Assembly (NCBI GenBank): GCA_903915535.1
Contig: CAIWTJ010000026.1
Span: 1-46,439, forward strand
Length of the DNA stretch: 46,439 nucleotides
Source: Enhydrobacter aerosaccus
Lineage (GTDB): Bacteria; Pseudomonadota; Alphaproteobacteria; Reyranellales; Reyranellaceae
Direction of reading: 5' to 3'
This document shows, one piece after another, positions 1 through 8,458 of this stretch (positions are counted from its first letter, which is position 1; each line of letters begins with the position of its first letter). The position numbers and the translations under genes were made by a program. The notes below the pieces were generated by a model. That model searched no databases. It was not told the DNA's origin and saw only the letters and a program-made list of their open reading frames with translations.

Positions 1-25
1 CGGCTCGCTCGGATTCAGCGAGCCG
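1..25. terminator. Inverted repeat downstream of rutA, possible terminator
   Basis: Positions 1-9 (CGGCTCGCT) and 17-25 (AGCGAGCCG) form a perfect 9-bp stem with a 7-nt loop, just past the 3' end of the leftward rutA gene. Any T-tract would lie outside the window, so termination is inferred from position and stem strength only. Confidence 0.35.
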
Positions 26-51
26 GAGGCTCGCGGTCCGGAAGACGAAGA

Positions 52-1134
52 CTAAGCTGCGACTTTGAGCCGATCCGCGCGCGACTTCATCAGCGGCTGG
101 ATGCGCTGGCCGAACTGCTCCATGCCGACCAGGAAATCGTCGAAGGTCAGCATGATGCCCTTGGTGGCGGGCACCGTGGCGCACTCGTCGAGCATCCGTG
201 CCACCGAGGCGTAGGAGCCCACGATCGTGCCCATGTTGAAGTTGATCGCGCCTTCGGGCGCGGAGATCGCCTTGGCGGTGCCGCCTTCGGCGGCGTTTGG
301 ATCGGCGTCGGCCTGGCCCGACATCCACGACAGCGCGCCCATGTCGGCGCCGTCGTTGTAGAGTTTCCACTTGGCCATCGCCTTCTCGTCGGTCTCGTCG
401 GCGATCACCATCATCAACACGTAGTTGCCGACGTCGCGGCCCGTCCTGGCGGCGGCCGCGGCCATCGCCTCGTTGGTCGGCGTGTGCGCGGTCGGCGTGT
501 TCACGCCCTTGCCGAGGGTGAAGTTGTAGTTGCAGTAAGTTGCGCCGAACTCCATGCCGCGCGGGCTCTGGCCCGCACTGACGAGCTTGATCGGCGTCTG
601 CGGACGCGGGCTGAGCTTGCAGTCCGTCATCTCGAAGAACTTGCCCTTGAAGTCGGACGTGCCCTTCTCCCAGAGCTCCTTCATCACCGTCACGAACTCG
701 GTGCTGTAGTCGTAGCGGTAGCCGAAATACTCCTCGCCCGGCCACAGGCCCATCTGCGTGTACTCGTCTTTGGCCCAGCCCGAGACGATGTTGACGCCGA
801 AGCGGCCGTTCGAGATCGAATCGATGGTCGAGGCCATGCGCGCGATGATCGCGGGCGGAATGGTCAGCACCGCGACCGACGCGTAGAGGCGGATGCGCTC
901 GGTGACGGCGGCCAGGCCCGCCATCAGGGTGAAGGATTCCAGATTGTGATCCCAGAACTCGCTCTCGCCGCCGAAGCCGCGCAGCTTGATCATGGAGAGG
1001 GCGAAATCGAGCCCGTAATGCTCGGCGCGCTGCACGATCTTCTTGTTCAGCTCGAAGCTCGGCATGTACTGCGGCGAGGTCTTGGAGATCAGCCAGCCGT
1101 TGTTGCCGATCGGAATGAACACACCGATATCCAT
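52..1134 (-). CDS. rutA: Pyrimidine monooxygenase RutA (LLM-class flavin enzyme)
   Basis: 360 aa. RutA is the FMN-dependent monooxygenase that opens the uracil/thymine ring in the Rut pyrimidine-degradation pathway, working with a flavin reductase. The assignment rests on close resemblance to E. coli RutA along its length: N-terminal [14 protein letters not shown], then [40 protein letters not shown], a central [11 protein letters not shown], and a C-terminal TFDDFL followed by RIQPLM. Length matches the family. The ATG is preceded by CCGGAGG about 6 nt upstream. It would be the first gene of a leftward transcript, so other rut genes, if present, would lie left of the window. The gene to its right is not a rut gene. 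Confidence 0.92.
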   Translation of the reverse strand: MDIGVFIPIGNNGWLISKTSPQYMPSFELNKKIVQRAEHYGLDFALSMIKLRGFGGESEFWDHNLESFTLMAGLAAVTERIRLYASVAVLTIPPAIIARMASTIDSISNGRFGVNIVSGWAKDEYTQMGLWPGEEYFGYRYDYSTEFVTVMKELWEKGTSDFKGKFFEMTDCKLSPRPQTPIKLVSAGQSPRGMEFGATYCNYNFTLGKGVNTPTAHTPTNEAMAAAAARTGRDVGNYVLMMVIADETDEKAMAKWKLYNDGADMGALSWMSGQADADPNAAEGGTAKAISAPEGAINFNMGTIVGSYASVARMLDECATVPATKGIMLTFDDFLVGMEQFGQRIQPLMKSRADRLKVAA

Positions 1135-1235
1135 GACACCCTCCGGTTAAGCGGACAGGATCACCGAGCAATCAACGTGCCAGCCATGCGCACTCCCCCG
1201 CATGCCAGACGCTCCCGATCGCTATCGATGCGGCG

Positions 1236-2234
1236 CTAAAGAGTTCGGCCGAAAAAGTCTCCGATCTCCGCGTTGATCTGCCGATGCACCGCTGCCCGAT
1301 CGACGCCTGGAGGGTCCCTGCAGAGTTCCGTTGCCTCGGCCTCGTGCGCTGGAGGGCATGGATCGGCGAAGATAAAGTGTCCGCCTGGTATGGTCCTTTG
1401 CAAAGGTGGATGGGGCAACGCCGCCGCAAGGGCGATGATGTTGCCTTCGGCCCCAAGATCGCTGCCCTCGGCGCGAAAGAGCAGCGTCGGCATGTCGACG
1501 GACGTCAAATCGCTGCGGCCGAAGAGCGCTCCCCAGGGCTCCAGCAGGGCGAGCGCCTTGATGGCGAGTGTGTCGGACGATTTCTTGCCGATCACCTTGG
1601 CGAGCGAGCCGTCGGTCGGTACGCCTTCGCAGGCTTTCCGATCGTCGATATGGTGACTGCAATATTCGGCGAGGTGAGCCAGATCAGGAACGGCGCCCGC
1701 TGCGATCAGTGACACCGCGCCGCCCCAGGAAAAGCCCATCATGCCAAGCCGATTCGAATCGGCATGGGGCCCGAAACGAGGATCGGCCAGCATCGCCTCC
1801 AACGCCTTGTGAACATGACGCGGTCGATCCTCAAGGGGGCGGTGGGCGCCGGGATGAAACGGCGCGACCACGATGAAGCCCGCGCGCGCGAGCGAACTCG
1901 CAAGGTCGGCATAGGGAAGCGGGCTTCCTCCGGCCTTGAGCGTCGCGCCGCCTCCGTGGGAAAACAAGACGATCGGAAAGCGGGCAACCGGAGCAATCGG
2001 TGCGTCGCGGGTGGCATCAACAACCCATGGACCATCCTTGAAAGGCGCCTCCGCAACATCCGTCGGATACGCTACCAGCGCCTCGAACCGGGCAGTGTCT
2101 TCCACCGTGATTCGCGCGGCACCCGCATGGAATTTCTGCGGAGACGTTTGGGCAATGGACGGTCCGGTCGCGCAGGCGGCGAGAACGACAAACGCCGCGA
2201 CAGCGCATATCTTCGTCCGCACGGCGTCCCTCAT
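1236..2234 (-). CDS. Alpha/beta-hydrolase lipoprotein (dienelactone/PAF-acetylhydrolase-like)
   Basis: 332 aa. The N-terminus has a hydrophobic stretch ending in LAAC at residues 18-21, a lipobox that would make Cys21 the lipidated first residue of an exported protein. The fold is alpha/beta hydrolase: oxyanion-side FSHGGG near 91-96, nucleophile elbow GFSWGG with Ser169, and a late GGHF that could carry the catalytic His. This pattern is typical of dienelactone-hydrolase and platelet-activating-factor acetylhydrolase-like esterases. The substrate is unknown. Its start overlaps the stop of the DUF2807 gene by 4 nt, making it the distal gene of the PadR-DUF1700-DUF2807 transcript and suggesting a role in the same envelope response. 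Confidence 0.75.
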   Translation of the reverse strand: MRDAVRTKICAVAAFVVLAACATGPSIAQTSPQKFHAGAARITVEDTARFEALVAYPTDVAEAPFKDGPWVVDATRDAPIAPVARFPIVLFSHGGGATLKAGGSPLPYADLASSLARAGFIVVAPFHPGAHRPLEDRPRHVHKALEAMLADPRFGPHADSNRLGMMGFSWGGAVSLIAAGAVPDLAHLAEYCSHHIDDRKACEGVPTDGSLAKVIGKKSSDTLAIKALALLEPWGALFGRSDLTSVDMPTLLFRAEGSDLGAEGNIIALAAALPHPPLQRTIPGGHFIFADPCPPAHEAEATELCRDPPGVDRAAVHRQINAEIGDFFGRTL

Positions 2235-2947
2235 TGCATCGCGCTGGCGGCCTGGGTGATGCGTCCCGAACCGCTGACGTGCGTGCGTAGCTGAGCCGGC
2301 CGCGTGAGCAGCCGCACGTCGCCCGCGCCGCTCACGGTGATGTCGGCGACCTCCTTGGGGGAGGCCTCGATGTTGCCGCTGCCGGCGACCTTGACCGTGA
2401 GCTGCTTGACGGCGAGCTCCCCCAGCTTCGCGCCGCCCGATCCGGAGATCGAGACGGTCAGGCGATCGACACTGCCCTGGGCGCGCAGGCTGCCGCTGCC
2501 GCTGATGCCGAGCACCAGGTCGGGCTGGCTGACGTTTTCCAGCAGCACCTTGCCGGAGCCCGACAATTGCATCTTGCGGAAGACCCGGCCGGGCAGGGTG
2601 ATGTCGACCGTGCGCGATCCGGTGCCGTGACAGTTGAGCGTGATCCGGCCGCCCTGAACCTCGACGTTGGCCACGGCCTCGGGCGCGCCGCGGACGATCA
2701 CCTCGTCACCCTCGCCGCCGCGATAGTGCACGGTGGCGAACCCGGCGATGTTCACCGTGTCGTCGCCGTCCCATTTCAGGCGGCGTTCCGTCGCCGTCGC
2801 GCCATGGGCGCTGCAGGATCCGACGGAGGAGAGGCCGAGGTCGACCATGCGCCGGAGCGGGCTGCCGCCGGTGGCGTAGGCCAGGGAGAGGCAGACGACG
2901 CCGACGCTCAATCCGCCGATGGCGGTCCAGGCCAGGGGCCTAACCAT
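2231..2947 (-). CDS. DUF2807 (GIN-domain, adhesin-head-like) envelope protein
   Basis: 238 aa. An N-terminal membrane or signal segment covers about residues 5-25. The rest is a beta-helical DUF2807-type domain built of repeated strands with the alternating 'SGSG' pattern (LSGSGKVLL, ISGSGSL, ISGSGGAKL, VAGSGNI, VSGAGDV, VSGSGRI). The family faces the periplasm and has no known enzyme activity. It overlaps the DUF1700 gene by 8 nt and the lipoprotein hydrolase gene by 4 nt. PadR - DUF1700 - DUF2807/DUF4097 is a recurrent arrangement linked with envelope stress; the role here is inferred from that context. Confidence 0.8.
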   Translation of the reverse strand: MVRPLAWTAIGGLSVGVVCLSLAYATGGSPLRRMVDLGLSSVGSCSAHGATATERRLKWDGDDTVNIAGFATVHYRGGEGDEVIVRGAPEAVANVEVQGGRITLNCHGTGSRTVDITLPGRVFRKMQLSGSGKVLLENVSQPDLVLGISGSGSLRAQGSVDRLTVSISGSGGAKLGELAVKQLTVKVAGSGNIEASPKEVADITVSGAGDVRLLTRPAQLRTHVSGSGRITQAASAMQ

Positions 2948-3518
2948 GGGCGGCTCCCGTCTCCGCGCGGTTGAGTAGCGCGTAGTGCAGGCGGGCGTAC
3001 TTGCCCAGCAGGCGCACCACGTAGTCGATCGTCAGCAGCAGGAGGGCGCTGCCGCCGATGCCGAAGCCCAGCAGGCCGATGCCGCCCAAGGTGCGGCTCA
3101 GGAAATGCCCGGTCAGGACGTGATCCCAACTGAGGGCGCGGATCAACGTCACGATGCCCGCGAGGCTGAGGCCCAGCAGCGCGAAGCCCACGACGATCGC
3201 GAACAGCGCGAGACCGCCCAGCAGCGGCAGCAGGAAGATGAAATCGACGGCCATCAGCGCCACGAAGCCGAACAGCACGGCGAAGAAATTCGCCGGCGTG
3301 CGCGCGCTCTCCCAGCGGCGGAAGCCCGCCTCGGCGCGCAGCTCGCGCGCGAGACGCATCGGGTCGCCCAGCGCCGCGGCGATCTCGGCCTCGCTGCGGC
3401 CGGCGGCCATGCCGTCGGCGAAGTGGGCGGCATAGTCGGAGACCAGCTCGTCGATCTCCGAGGGCGGCAGGCCGGCCAGGCGCCGGCGCAACGTGTCGAG
3501 GAATTCGGTCTTGGTCAT
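2940..3518 (-). CDS. DUF1700 (HAAS-domain) membrane protein
   Basis: 192 aa from the ATG at 3518. The N-terminal 50-60 residues form the helical HAAS/DUF1700 domain (TEFLDTLRRRLAGLPPSEI, then a DYAAHFADG motif and AALGDP). About four hydrophobic helices follow (FFAVLFGFVALMAV, FIFLLPLLGGLALF, FALLGLSLAGIVTL and a C-terminal LLGFGIGGSALLLL). The frame stays open upstream, but this start overlaps the padR stop by 4 nt and begins the conserved domain. HAAS-domain proteins usually pair with a PadR regulator and an adhesin-like DUF protein, exactly as here. Confidence 0.82.
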   Translation of the reverse strand: MTKTEFLDTLRRRLAGLPPSEIDELVSDYAAHFADGMAAGRSEAEIAAALGDPMRLARELRAEAGFRRWESARTPANFFAVLFGFVALMAVDFIFLLPLLGGLALFAIVVGFALLGLSLAGIVTLIRALSWDHVLTGHFLSRTLGGIGLLGFGIGGSALLLLTIDYVVRLLGKYARLHYALLNRAETGAAHG

Positions 3519-3880
3519 GCAGCGCCTCCAACGGCCCTTGTGACGTGTGAGCCGGGTTTTGCATCGGCCAGGATCCGCGCGACCGATGCGGTGAAGTCTG
3601 TCCAGTCGGCCTTTTGCGCCACGAGCGCGGCGCGGCCGGCCTTGGTGAGCTGGTAATATTTGCGCGGCGGGCCGCTGCTCGATTCCTCGAGATAGGTCGT
3701 GACCAGGCCGTCGGACTGCATGCGCCGCATCAGCGGGTAGATCGTGCCTTCGCCCATCCCGATCGCCTCGGCCAGCCGGCTCGCGATGTCGTAGGCGTAG
3801 CCGTCCTGCTGCGCGAGCAACGCCAGCACGCACATGTCGAGCACGCCTTTGCGCAATTGGACCTGCAGGGAGTCAGCCAC
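3515..3880 (-). CDS. PadR-family transcriptional regulator
   Basis: 121 aa with a GTG start. A compact PadR protein: N-terminal winged helix (QLRKGVLDMCVLALLAQ, YAYDIASRL, GEGTIYPLMRRM, then SGPPRKYYQLT for the wing) and a short C-terminal dimerisation helix. PadR proteins are generally repressors of the adjacent operon and their own gene. It is the first gene of the four-gene leftward operon, each gene overlapping the next. A perfect palindrome sits 34-52 nt upstream of its start, placed to act as its operator. Confidence 0.88.
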   Translation of the reverse strand: MADSLQVQLRKGVLDMCVLALLAQQDGYAYDIASRLAEAIGMGEGTIYPLMRRMQSDGLVTTYLEESSSGPPRKYYQLTKAGRAALVAQKADWTDFTASVARILADAKPGSHVTRAVGGAA

Positions 3881-3913
3881 CGACGTTCATCCTCGCTACA
3901 ACGTATAACACTG

Positions 3914-3932
3914 TACCTTGTTAAGCAAGGTA
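3914..3932. promoter_or_regulatory. Palindromic operator candidate upstream of padR
   Basis: TACCTTG (3914-3920) and CAAGGTA (3926-3932) form a perfect 7-bp inverted repeat with a 5-nt spacer in an AT-rich stretch upstream of padR. On the minus strand a TTATAC-like -10 lies just downstream (about 3903-3908), so a bound repressor would overlap the promoter. Symmetry and position suit PadR autoregulation; binding is inferred. Confidence 0.55.
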
Positions 3933-4058
3933 GTGATTCGTCGGACCATTGTCCAGGGGGAGGGAGTGTGGGAATTCGGGAAGAATCGCCTGAAACACTT
4001 GTGCCATCGTCGTCCGACGCTTCCCGCCGCGTCGGGAAGGTTCGGGAAGGTCGGGAAA

Positions 4059-5282
4059 CTAGCGCCGCCGCAGCGTGGTCGTGAGCACGAGTGTGGCGAG
4101 CAGGCCGAGGGCGGCCATCGTCATGACCGCGTCGCGCGGGCCGACCTGATCGGAGAGGAGGCCCGCGACCAGGATGCCGAGCGGGCCGGTGCCGATGCCC
4201 ACGGTGACCATGCCCATGAGCCGCGAGCGCATCTCGGCCGGCGCCTCGGTCAGCACCAGGGTCGTCTGCATGTTGCCGAAGCCCGCGGTGCCGAAGCCGC
4301 CCACGATCAGGGCGAGCAGGCCCAGCCAATAGGAATTCGACAGCGCCATCACGATCAGCCCGACCATGAACAGGCTCGAACCGCCGGCGAAGGTGAGCTG
4401 GCGGTTCATGCGGATGAAGCCGCCGGCCAGCAGCAGGCCACCCATCAGCGCGCCGAGCGGCTCGCCTGCGGCCAGAAGGCCCACGAGGGCCGGCGAGACA
4501 TGGAAGACGCCGCGGCCGAGCGGCGCCACCAGGCCCTGGTAGGCGAAGGCAAAGGCATTGGTGACGACGGTGATGCCGAAGACCAGCAGGATCACCGGAT
4601 TGGTGCGCGCGTAGGTCCAGCCCTCGAGGATCTCGGCGGGGATGCGGGCCAGCGCGAGGCGGCGCGTCACCTGGCTGTGCGACAGACCCGCGAGCGCAAA
4701 CGCGCCGCCGAACTGCACCAGCGCCGTCACCGTGTAGGCACCCTTCATGTGCAGCCACTGGAAGGCGAAGCCGCCCAGCAGCGGACCGATCATGCGCGTG
4801 GCGGCCGAGGTCACCGAGTCGAGCGCGATCGCCTGCACGATGCGCTGCGGCCCCGCGACTTCGCCCACCATGCGGCGGCGCGTCGACATCTCGGTCGTCC
4901 ACATGATGCCGGACAGGAGATTGCCCAGCGCCACGTGCCACAGGTCGAGATGGCCGGTGGTGGCGAGCGTCGCGAGCACGGTGGAGATCGCGGCCGGCCC
5001 GACCAGCGCCAGCATCACGATCACCTTGCGGTTGACCGCCTCGGAGATCGCGCCCGCGAAGGCGCCGAGGAAGAATTGCGGCAGCTGGCGCGCCGCCACC
5101 ACGCCCGTGACCGCGAGTGCCGAGTGCGTCACCTCGTAGGCGAACAGGGCGGAGGCCAGCATCTCGAGCCAGCGCATGGCATTGGCGAAGGCGCCGACCA
5201 GCCACAGCCGCAGGAAATCCGGCATGGCGAGCAGCTCGCGCAGCGCCTGGTTGCGCCCTGCGGTTTCCCCCGATGAATTCAT
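4059..5282 (-). CDS. MFS transporter (MFS_3 / EntS-like exporter family)
   Basis: 407 aa from the ATG at 5282. About twelve hydrophobic segments with MFS signatures: FLRLWLVGAFANAMRWLEML in TM1, a loop with EAVNRKVIVM after TM2, and STRRRMVGEV before TM5. A second six-helix half starts near VILLVFGITVVTNAF. The composition resembles the MFS_3 group that includes enterobactin exporter EntS; the substrate cannot be read from sequence. The open frame extends further upstream, but that part overlaps the divergent Bug gene and lacks membrane character. The two genes share a 60-bp intergenic region. Confidence 0.8.
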   Translation of the reverse strand: MNSSGETAGRNQALRELLAMPDFLRLWLVGAFANAMRWLEMLASALFAYEVTHSALAVTGVVAARQLPQFFLGAFAGAISEAVNRKVIVMLALVGPAAISTVLATLATTGHLDLWHVALGNLLSGIMWTTEMSTRRRMVGEVAGPQRIVQAIALDSVTSAATRMIGPLLGGFAFQWLHMKGAYTVTALVQFGGAFALAGLSHSQVTRRLALARIPAEILEGWTYARTNPVILLVFGITVVTNAFAFAYQGLVAPLGRGVFHVSPALVGLLAAGEPLGALMGGLLLAGGFIRMNRQLTFAGGSSLFMVGLIVMALSNSYWLGLLALIVGGFGTAGFGNMQTTLVLTEAPAEMRSRLMGMVTVGIGTGPLGILVAGLLSDQVGPRDAVMTMAALGLLATLVLTTTLRRR

Positions 5283-5342
5283 TGGTCGCGACGCTAACCC
5301 CCTCGCTATCCTGCGGCAAAGAAGAATCACCGGAGGAAGGCG

Positions 5343-6311
5343 ATGAAGCGCCGTCACTTGATGCTGGGCAGCCTTGCGTGTGCTGCGCCCTTCGTCGCGC
5401 GGGCGCAGCCGGCGTGGCCCGCCAAGCCTGTGCGCTTCATCGTGCCGTTCGCGCCGGGCGGCGGCACCGATTCGGTGAGCCGGCTGATCTGCGACCAGTT
5501 GAGCCGCACGTTCGGCCAGTCGTTCGTCATCGACAACAAGGGCGGCGCGGGCGGCAACATCGGCACCACCGAGCTCGCGCGCTCCGCGCCCGACGGCTAC
5601 ACGCTCGGCCTGATCTCGGTGGCCAGCCACACGCTCAATCCGATGCTTTACACGAAGTTGCCGTACGATCCCGACAGGGACCTGCTCGCGATCTCGCGCG
5701 TGGCGCTGCTCGCCAACCTTCTCGGTGTCACCAAGAGCATGCCGGTGAGCAACGTCGCGGAGCTGATTGCGCTCTGCAAGAAGGAGCCGGGCAAATACTC
5801 CTTCGCCTCCTCCGGTCCCGGCACGTCGCTGCATCTGAGCGGCGAACTGTTCAAGGCGATGGCCGACGTCGACATCATTCATGTGCCCTACAAGGGTGCC
5901 GGCGCCGTCTACAGCGACCTGATCTCGGGCACGGTGCACATGATGTTCGCCAACATGCCCTCGATGATCGGCCAGGTGCGCGGCGGCAAGGTGAAGGGCC
6001 TGGGCGTCACCTCGGCGGAGCGCTCGAAGGCGGCACCCGAGATTCCCGCGATCGCCGAGACGGTGCCGGGTTACGTCGCCACGTCCTGGTACGGAGTGGC
6101 AGCCCCCGCCGGTACGCCCGAGCCCATCGTGGCCAAGCTCGAAGGCGCCATCGCACAGGCGCTCGCCAATCCCGACATACAGAAGCGCTGGGTCGACGAT
6201 CTCGGCCTCGACCTCCCGCCCGCGGGCCGCGCCGGCTTCGCGGAGTTCCTGGCCAACGATCGCAAGCAGTGGGCGCCGGCGGTGAAGATCTCCGGCGTGA
6301 AATTGGACTAG
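5343..6311 (+). CDS. Bug-family (TctC-like) tripartite tricarboxylate transporter substrate-binding protein
   Basis: 322 aa. A twin-Arg-containing signal (MKRRHLMLG, then hydrophobic residues to about AQPAW) directs export. The mature start WPAKPVRFIVPFAPGGGTDS is the Bug/TctC hallmark, followed by DNKGGAGGNIGT, VPYKGAGAVYSDL and the late APAGTPEPIVAKL. These periplasmic proteins bind small carboxylates or other metabolites, and many copies are orphans without TctA/TctB. No transporter subunits lie next to it, so it is an orphan here. A strong GGAGGAAGG ribosome-binding site precedes the ATG. Confidence 0.92.
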   Translation: MKRRHLMLGSLACAAPFVARAQPAWPAKPVRFIVPFAPGGGTDSVSRLICDQLSRTFGQSFVIDNKGGAGGNIGTTELARSAPDGYTLGLISVASHTLNPMLYTKLPYDPDRDLLAISRVALLANLLGVTKSMPVSNVAELIALCKKEPGKYSFASSGPGTSLHLSGELFKAMADVDIIHVPYKGAGAVYSDLISGTVHMMFANMPSMIGQVRGGKVKGLGVTSAERSKAAPEIPAIAETVPGYVATSWYGVAAPAGTPEPIVAKLEGAIAQALANPDIQKRWVDDLGLDLPPAGRAGFAEFLANDRKQWAPAVKISGVKLD

Positions 6312-6388
6312 GTGTGGACGGATGACTTGACCCGGTCCCTGGGGCAGCCCTCATAAGCGTTACGGTCTGCCCAACGACGAGGTGATCG

Positions 6389-7288
6389 GTGACCGCTCTC
6401 AATCCTTCCGACGCCGCCCGGCGTCTCGGCGTTTCCGCCAAGGCGCTCCGTCTCTACGAACAGCGTGGCCTGGTCACGCCGATGCGCACCGCCGCCGGCT
6501 GGCGCGTCTACGGACCGGGCGAGATGTCCCGGCTCCGCGAGATCGTGGCGTTGCGGGCGCTCGGCCTCAGCCTCGGCGAGGTTGCGCGGGTGCTGGACGG
6601 CGACGCGGCAGTGCTCGACGCGGCGCTCGCCGCGCACCAGTCGACGCTCGAAGGCGGACTGGACCGCGTGCGCCGCGTGCGTGCCGAGCTCGCGGCCGGC
6701 AGGGCGCCGGTTGTGCGTGACCTGGCGCTGCTGACGAAGGCCCATGCGATCAGTGTCGCGTTCGACCTTCCCTGGCCATGGGGCGGCGAGCCCTTCGAGC
6801 TCGTCGACATCAGGCCGCTGACGCATATCGTAGGACCCCTCGGCAGCGGCAAGACGCGGCTCGCGATGCGCCTGGCCGAGACGCTGCCCGATGCGGTGTT
6901 CATCGGCCTCGATCGACCGCCATTGGATGCCGGCCATTTGCAGGCCATGTTCGCAGCGCACAGCGGCAAGATTCTCGTCATCGACCTGCTGGAGCAGGGC
7001 CTGGATCAGGCGGCGCAGGAAACCGTGATCGCCTGGCTGCGTCGCCGCGCGCCCGATGCGAAGCCGATCTTCTTCCTGACGCGTTCGACGGCGATCCTCG
7101 ACCTCGAGGCGGTCGGTCCGCACGAGGCGATCCTCTTCTGCCCCGCCAATCACAGCGTGCCGACGCTGGTCGCGCCATATCCGGGCGCGCCGGGCTACGA
7201 GGCCGTCGCGTCCTGTCTCGCCTCGCCCGAGGTGCGGGCGCGGACGGAAGGCGTCATCGCATGGCGAGGCGCAAAGCCATCAGCATGA
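6389..7288 (+). CDS. MerR-type regulator fused to a P-loop ATPase-like domain
   Basis: 299 aa, GTG start. Residues 4-70 are a MerR winged helix (SDAARRLGVSAKALRLYEQ, then GWRVYGPGEM and LRALGLSLGEVARVL) followed by the usual coiled coil to about 105. Where a normal MerR protein ends or has a ligand pocket, this one has a nucleotide-binding domain: Walker A GPLGSGKT at 149-156 and a hydrophobic strand ending in Asp (ILVIDLLEQ, about 195-203) as Walker B. A central strand FFLTRST could be the sensor position. No ABC signature is visible. Its 3' end overlaps the convergent GntP gene by 35 nt. Confidence 0.8.
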   Translation: MTALNPSDAARRLGVSAKALRLYEQRGLVTPMRTAAGWRVYGPGEMSRLREIVALRALGLSLGEVARVLDGDAAVLDAALAAHQSTLEGGLDRVRRVRAELAAGRAPVVRDLALLTKAHAISVAFDLPWPWGGEPFELVDIRPLTHIVGPLGSGKTRLAMRLAETLPDAVFIGLDRPPLDAGHLQAMFAAHSGKILVIDLLEQGLDQAAQETVIAWLRRRAPDAKPIFFLTRSTAILDLEAVGPHEAILFCPANHSVPTLVAPYPGAPGYEAVASCLASPEVRARTEGVIAWRGAKPSA

Positions 7289-8423
7289 CGAGGATGGCGA
7301 TCGAGATCGCGGCGCTGCCGACCGTCACCAGGCCGAGCGCGCGGGCGGGCGTGAGCTTGGCCATGTCGGCCGCGATCCAGAACAACGGATCGTTGAGATG
7401 GACGACGGCGATCGAACCGGCACCAACCGCGGCCGCCGCGAGCGCATGTCCGGTGGCCGTGTCGAGCCCCAGCGCCGGCAGCATCGGCTGGATCATGCCC
7501 GACGCCGTCAGCACCGCGGAAAGCGAGTTGCCTTGCATCGTTTTCACGATCGCGGCGGCGAGGAACGGCGCCAGCAGCCCAAGCCGCGGATCGAGCGCGT
7601 GCTCGGCCAGAAGCTCGGCCATGCCGGTCTCGTCGAGCACGCGCGCGAAGCCGCCGGCTGCGCCCACGGTCAGCAGCAACGGCGCCCAGCTTGTGCTGGC
7701 CAGCGCTTCGGGCTGCCAGCGCCGCGACAGCAGCACCGCCAGCGCAATCGCCAGCACCGCCAGGATCAACGGCTTGCTGATGCCGGTATAGAACTCGCGC
7801 GCGCCGCCCTTGCCGAGCGGCTCCGTCGGCATCTGCGCGATCGACTGCGCGATCAGCAGGGCGAGCGGCAGCAGGACCGCAAGCCAGCGCCATGCAGACA
7901 ATGTCTTCGAGGGATCGGCGCGGCTGCTGCGAACCCAGAGGACCATCAGGACGATTGCGGCGATCGGGCCGCCAATCCAGAGCATGGTGCCGAGGTCGGC
8001 TTTCAGGACGGACATCGCCGCCACCGCGAGCGGCGAGGGCACGACCAGCGCCTGGACCGTGAGGATCGCCAGCACCAGCACCACGGCGCGGCCGGCGGGC
8101 TGGAGCAGGGCGAGCGCGCCGGCGGCCGATCCGCCCAACCCGCCGATCGCGCCCATCGCGACGGCGCCGGCGGCCCCCAGCGGGCGCGCGAGCAGCAGCG
8201 TACCCGCCAGGCTGCCCGCGACCACGAGCAGGCCGGTCTGCTCGAGCGCGCTCACGAAGCCCAGGCCGAAGGCCTTGCCGATCGACTGCCAGGTCATGTT
8301 GGCGGCCCAGCCATAGCCGACGACCACGATCATCAGGGCAAGGAAGGCAGGGAGCCGCAGGCGCTGGATCGCGAGCACGATCGCCACGATCGCGACTGGC
8401 AGAAGAAGGGCGGCAAGAATCAT
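7254..8423 (-). CDS. GntP-family (gluconate/organic-acid:proton symporter) permease
   Basis: 389 aa. Ten or more membrane helices cover the protein. GntP features are visible: an N-terminal run of helices from ILAALLLPVAIVAIVLA, GGLGGSAAGALALLQPAGR in the first half, and VGAAGGFARVLDETGMAELL, AAIVKTMQGNSLSAVLTASG and HLNDPLFW in the second, matching the family's 'GGxFxxVL', 'QGSxTVA' and 'HxNDxxFW' positions. The family imports gluconate or related hydroxy acids with protons. At about 390 aa it is shorter than the usual 430-450. It is convergent with the MerR-ATPase gene and 35 bp from the divergent GH5 start. Confidence 0.75.
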   Translation of the reverse strand: MILAALLLPVAIVAIVLAIQRLRLPAFLALMIVVVGYGWAANMTWQSIGKAFGLGFVSALEQTGLLVVAGSLAGTLLLARPLGAAGAVAMGAIGGLGGSAAGALALLQPAGRAVVLVLAILTVQALVVPSPLAVAAMSVLKADLGTMLWIGGPIAAIVLMVLWVRSSRADPSKTLSAWRWLAVLLPLALLIAQSIAQMPTEPLGKGGAREFYTGISKPLILAVLAIALAVLLSRRWQPEALASTSWAPLLLTVGAAGGFARVLDETGMAELLAEHALDPRLGLLAPFLAAAIVKTMQGNSLSAVLTASGMIQPMLPALGLDTATGHALAAAAVGAGSIAVVHLNDPLFWIAADMAKLTPARALGLVTVGSAAISIAILVMLMALRLAMR

Positions 8424-8458
8424 CGGTGGCGACTGTAGGGCTCTGCTAGTCTCGCGTC

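Noticed and set aside
484..1239. Long plus-strand open frame opposite rutA
   Set aside because: Low-complexity Arg/Ala/Glu-rich translation with no domain; an antisense shadow of a GC-rich gene.
3918..5276. Long plus-strand frame opposite the MFS transporter
   Set aside because: His/Arg/Glu/Gln-rich repeat-like translation typical of the reverse frame of a GC-rich membrane protein gene.
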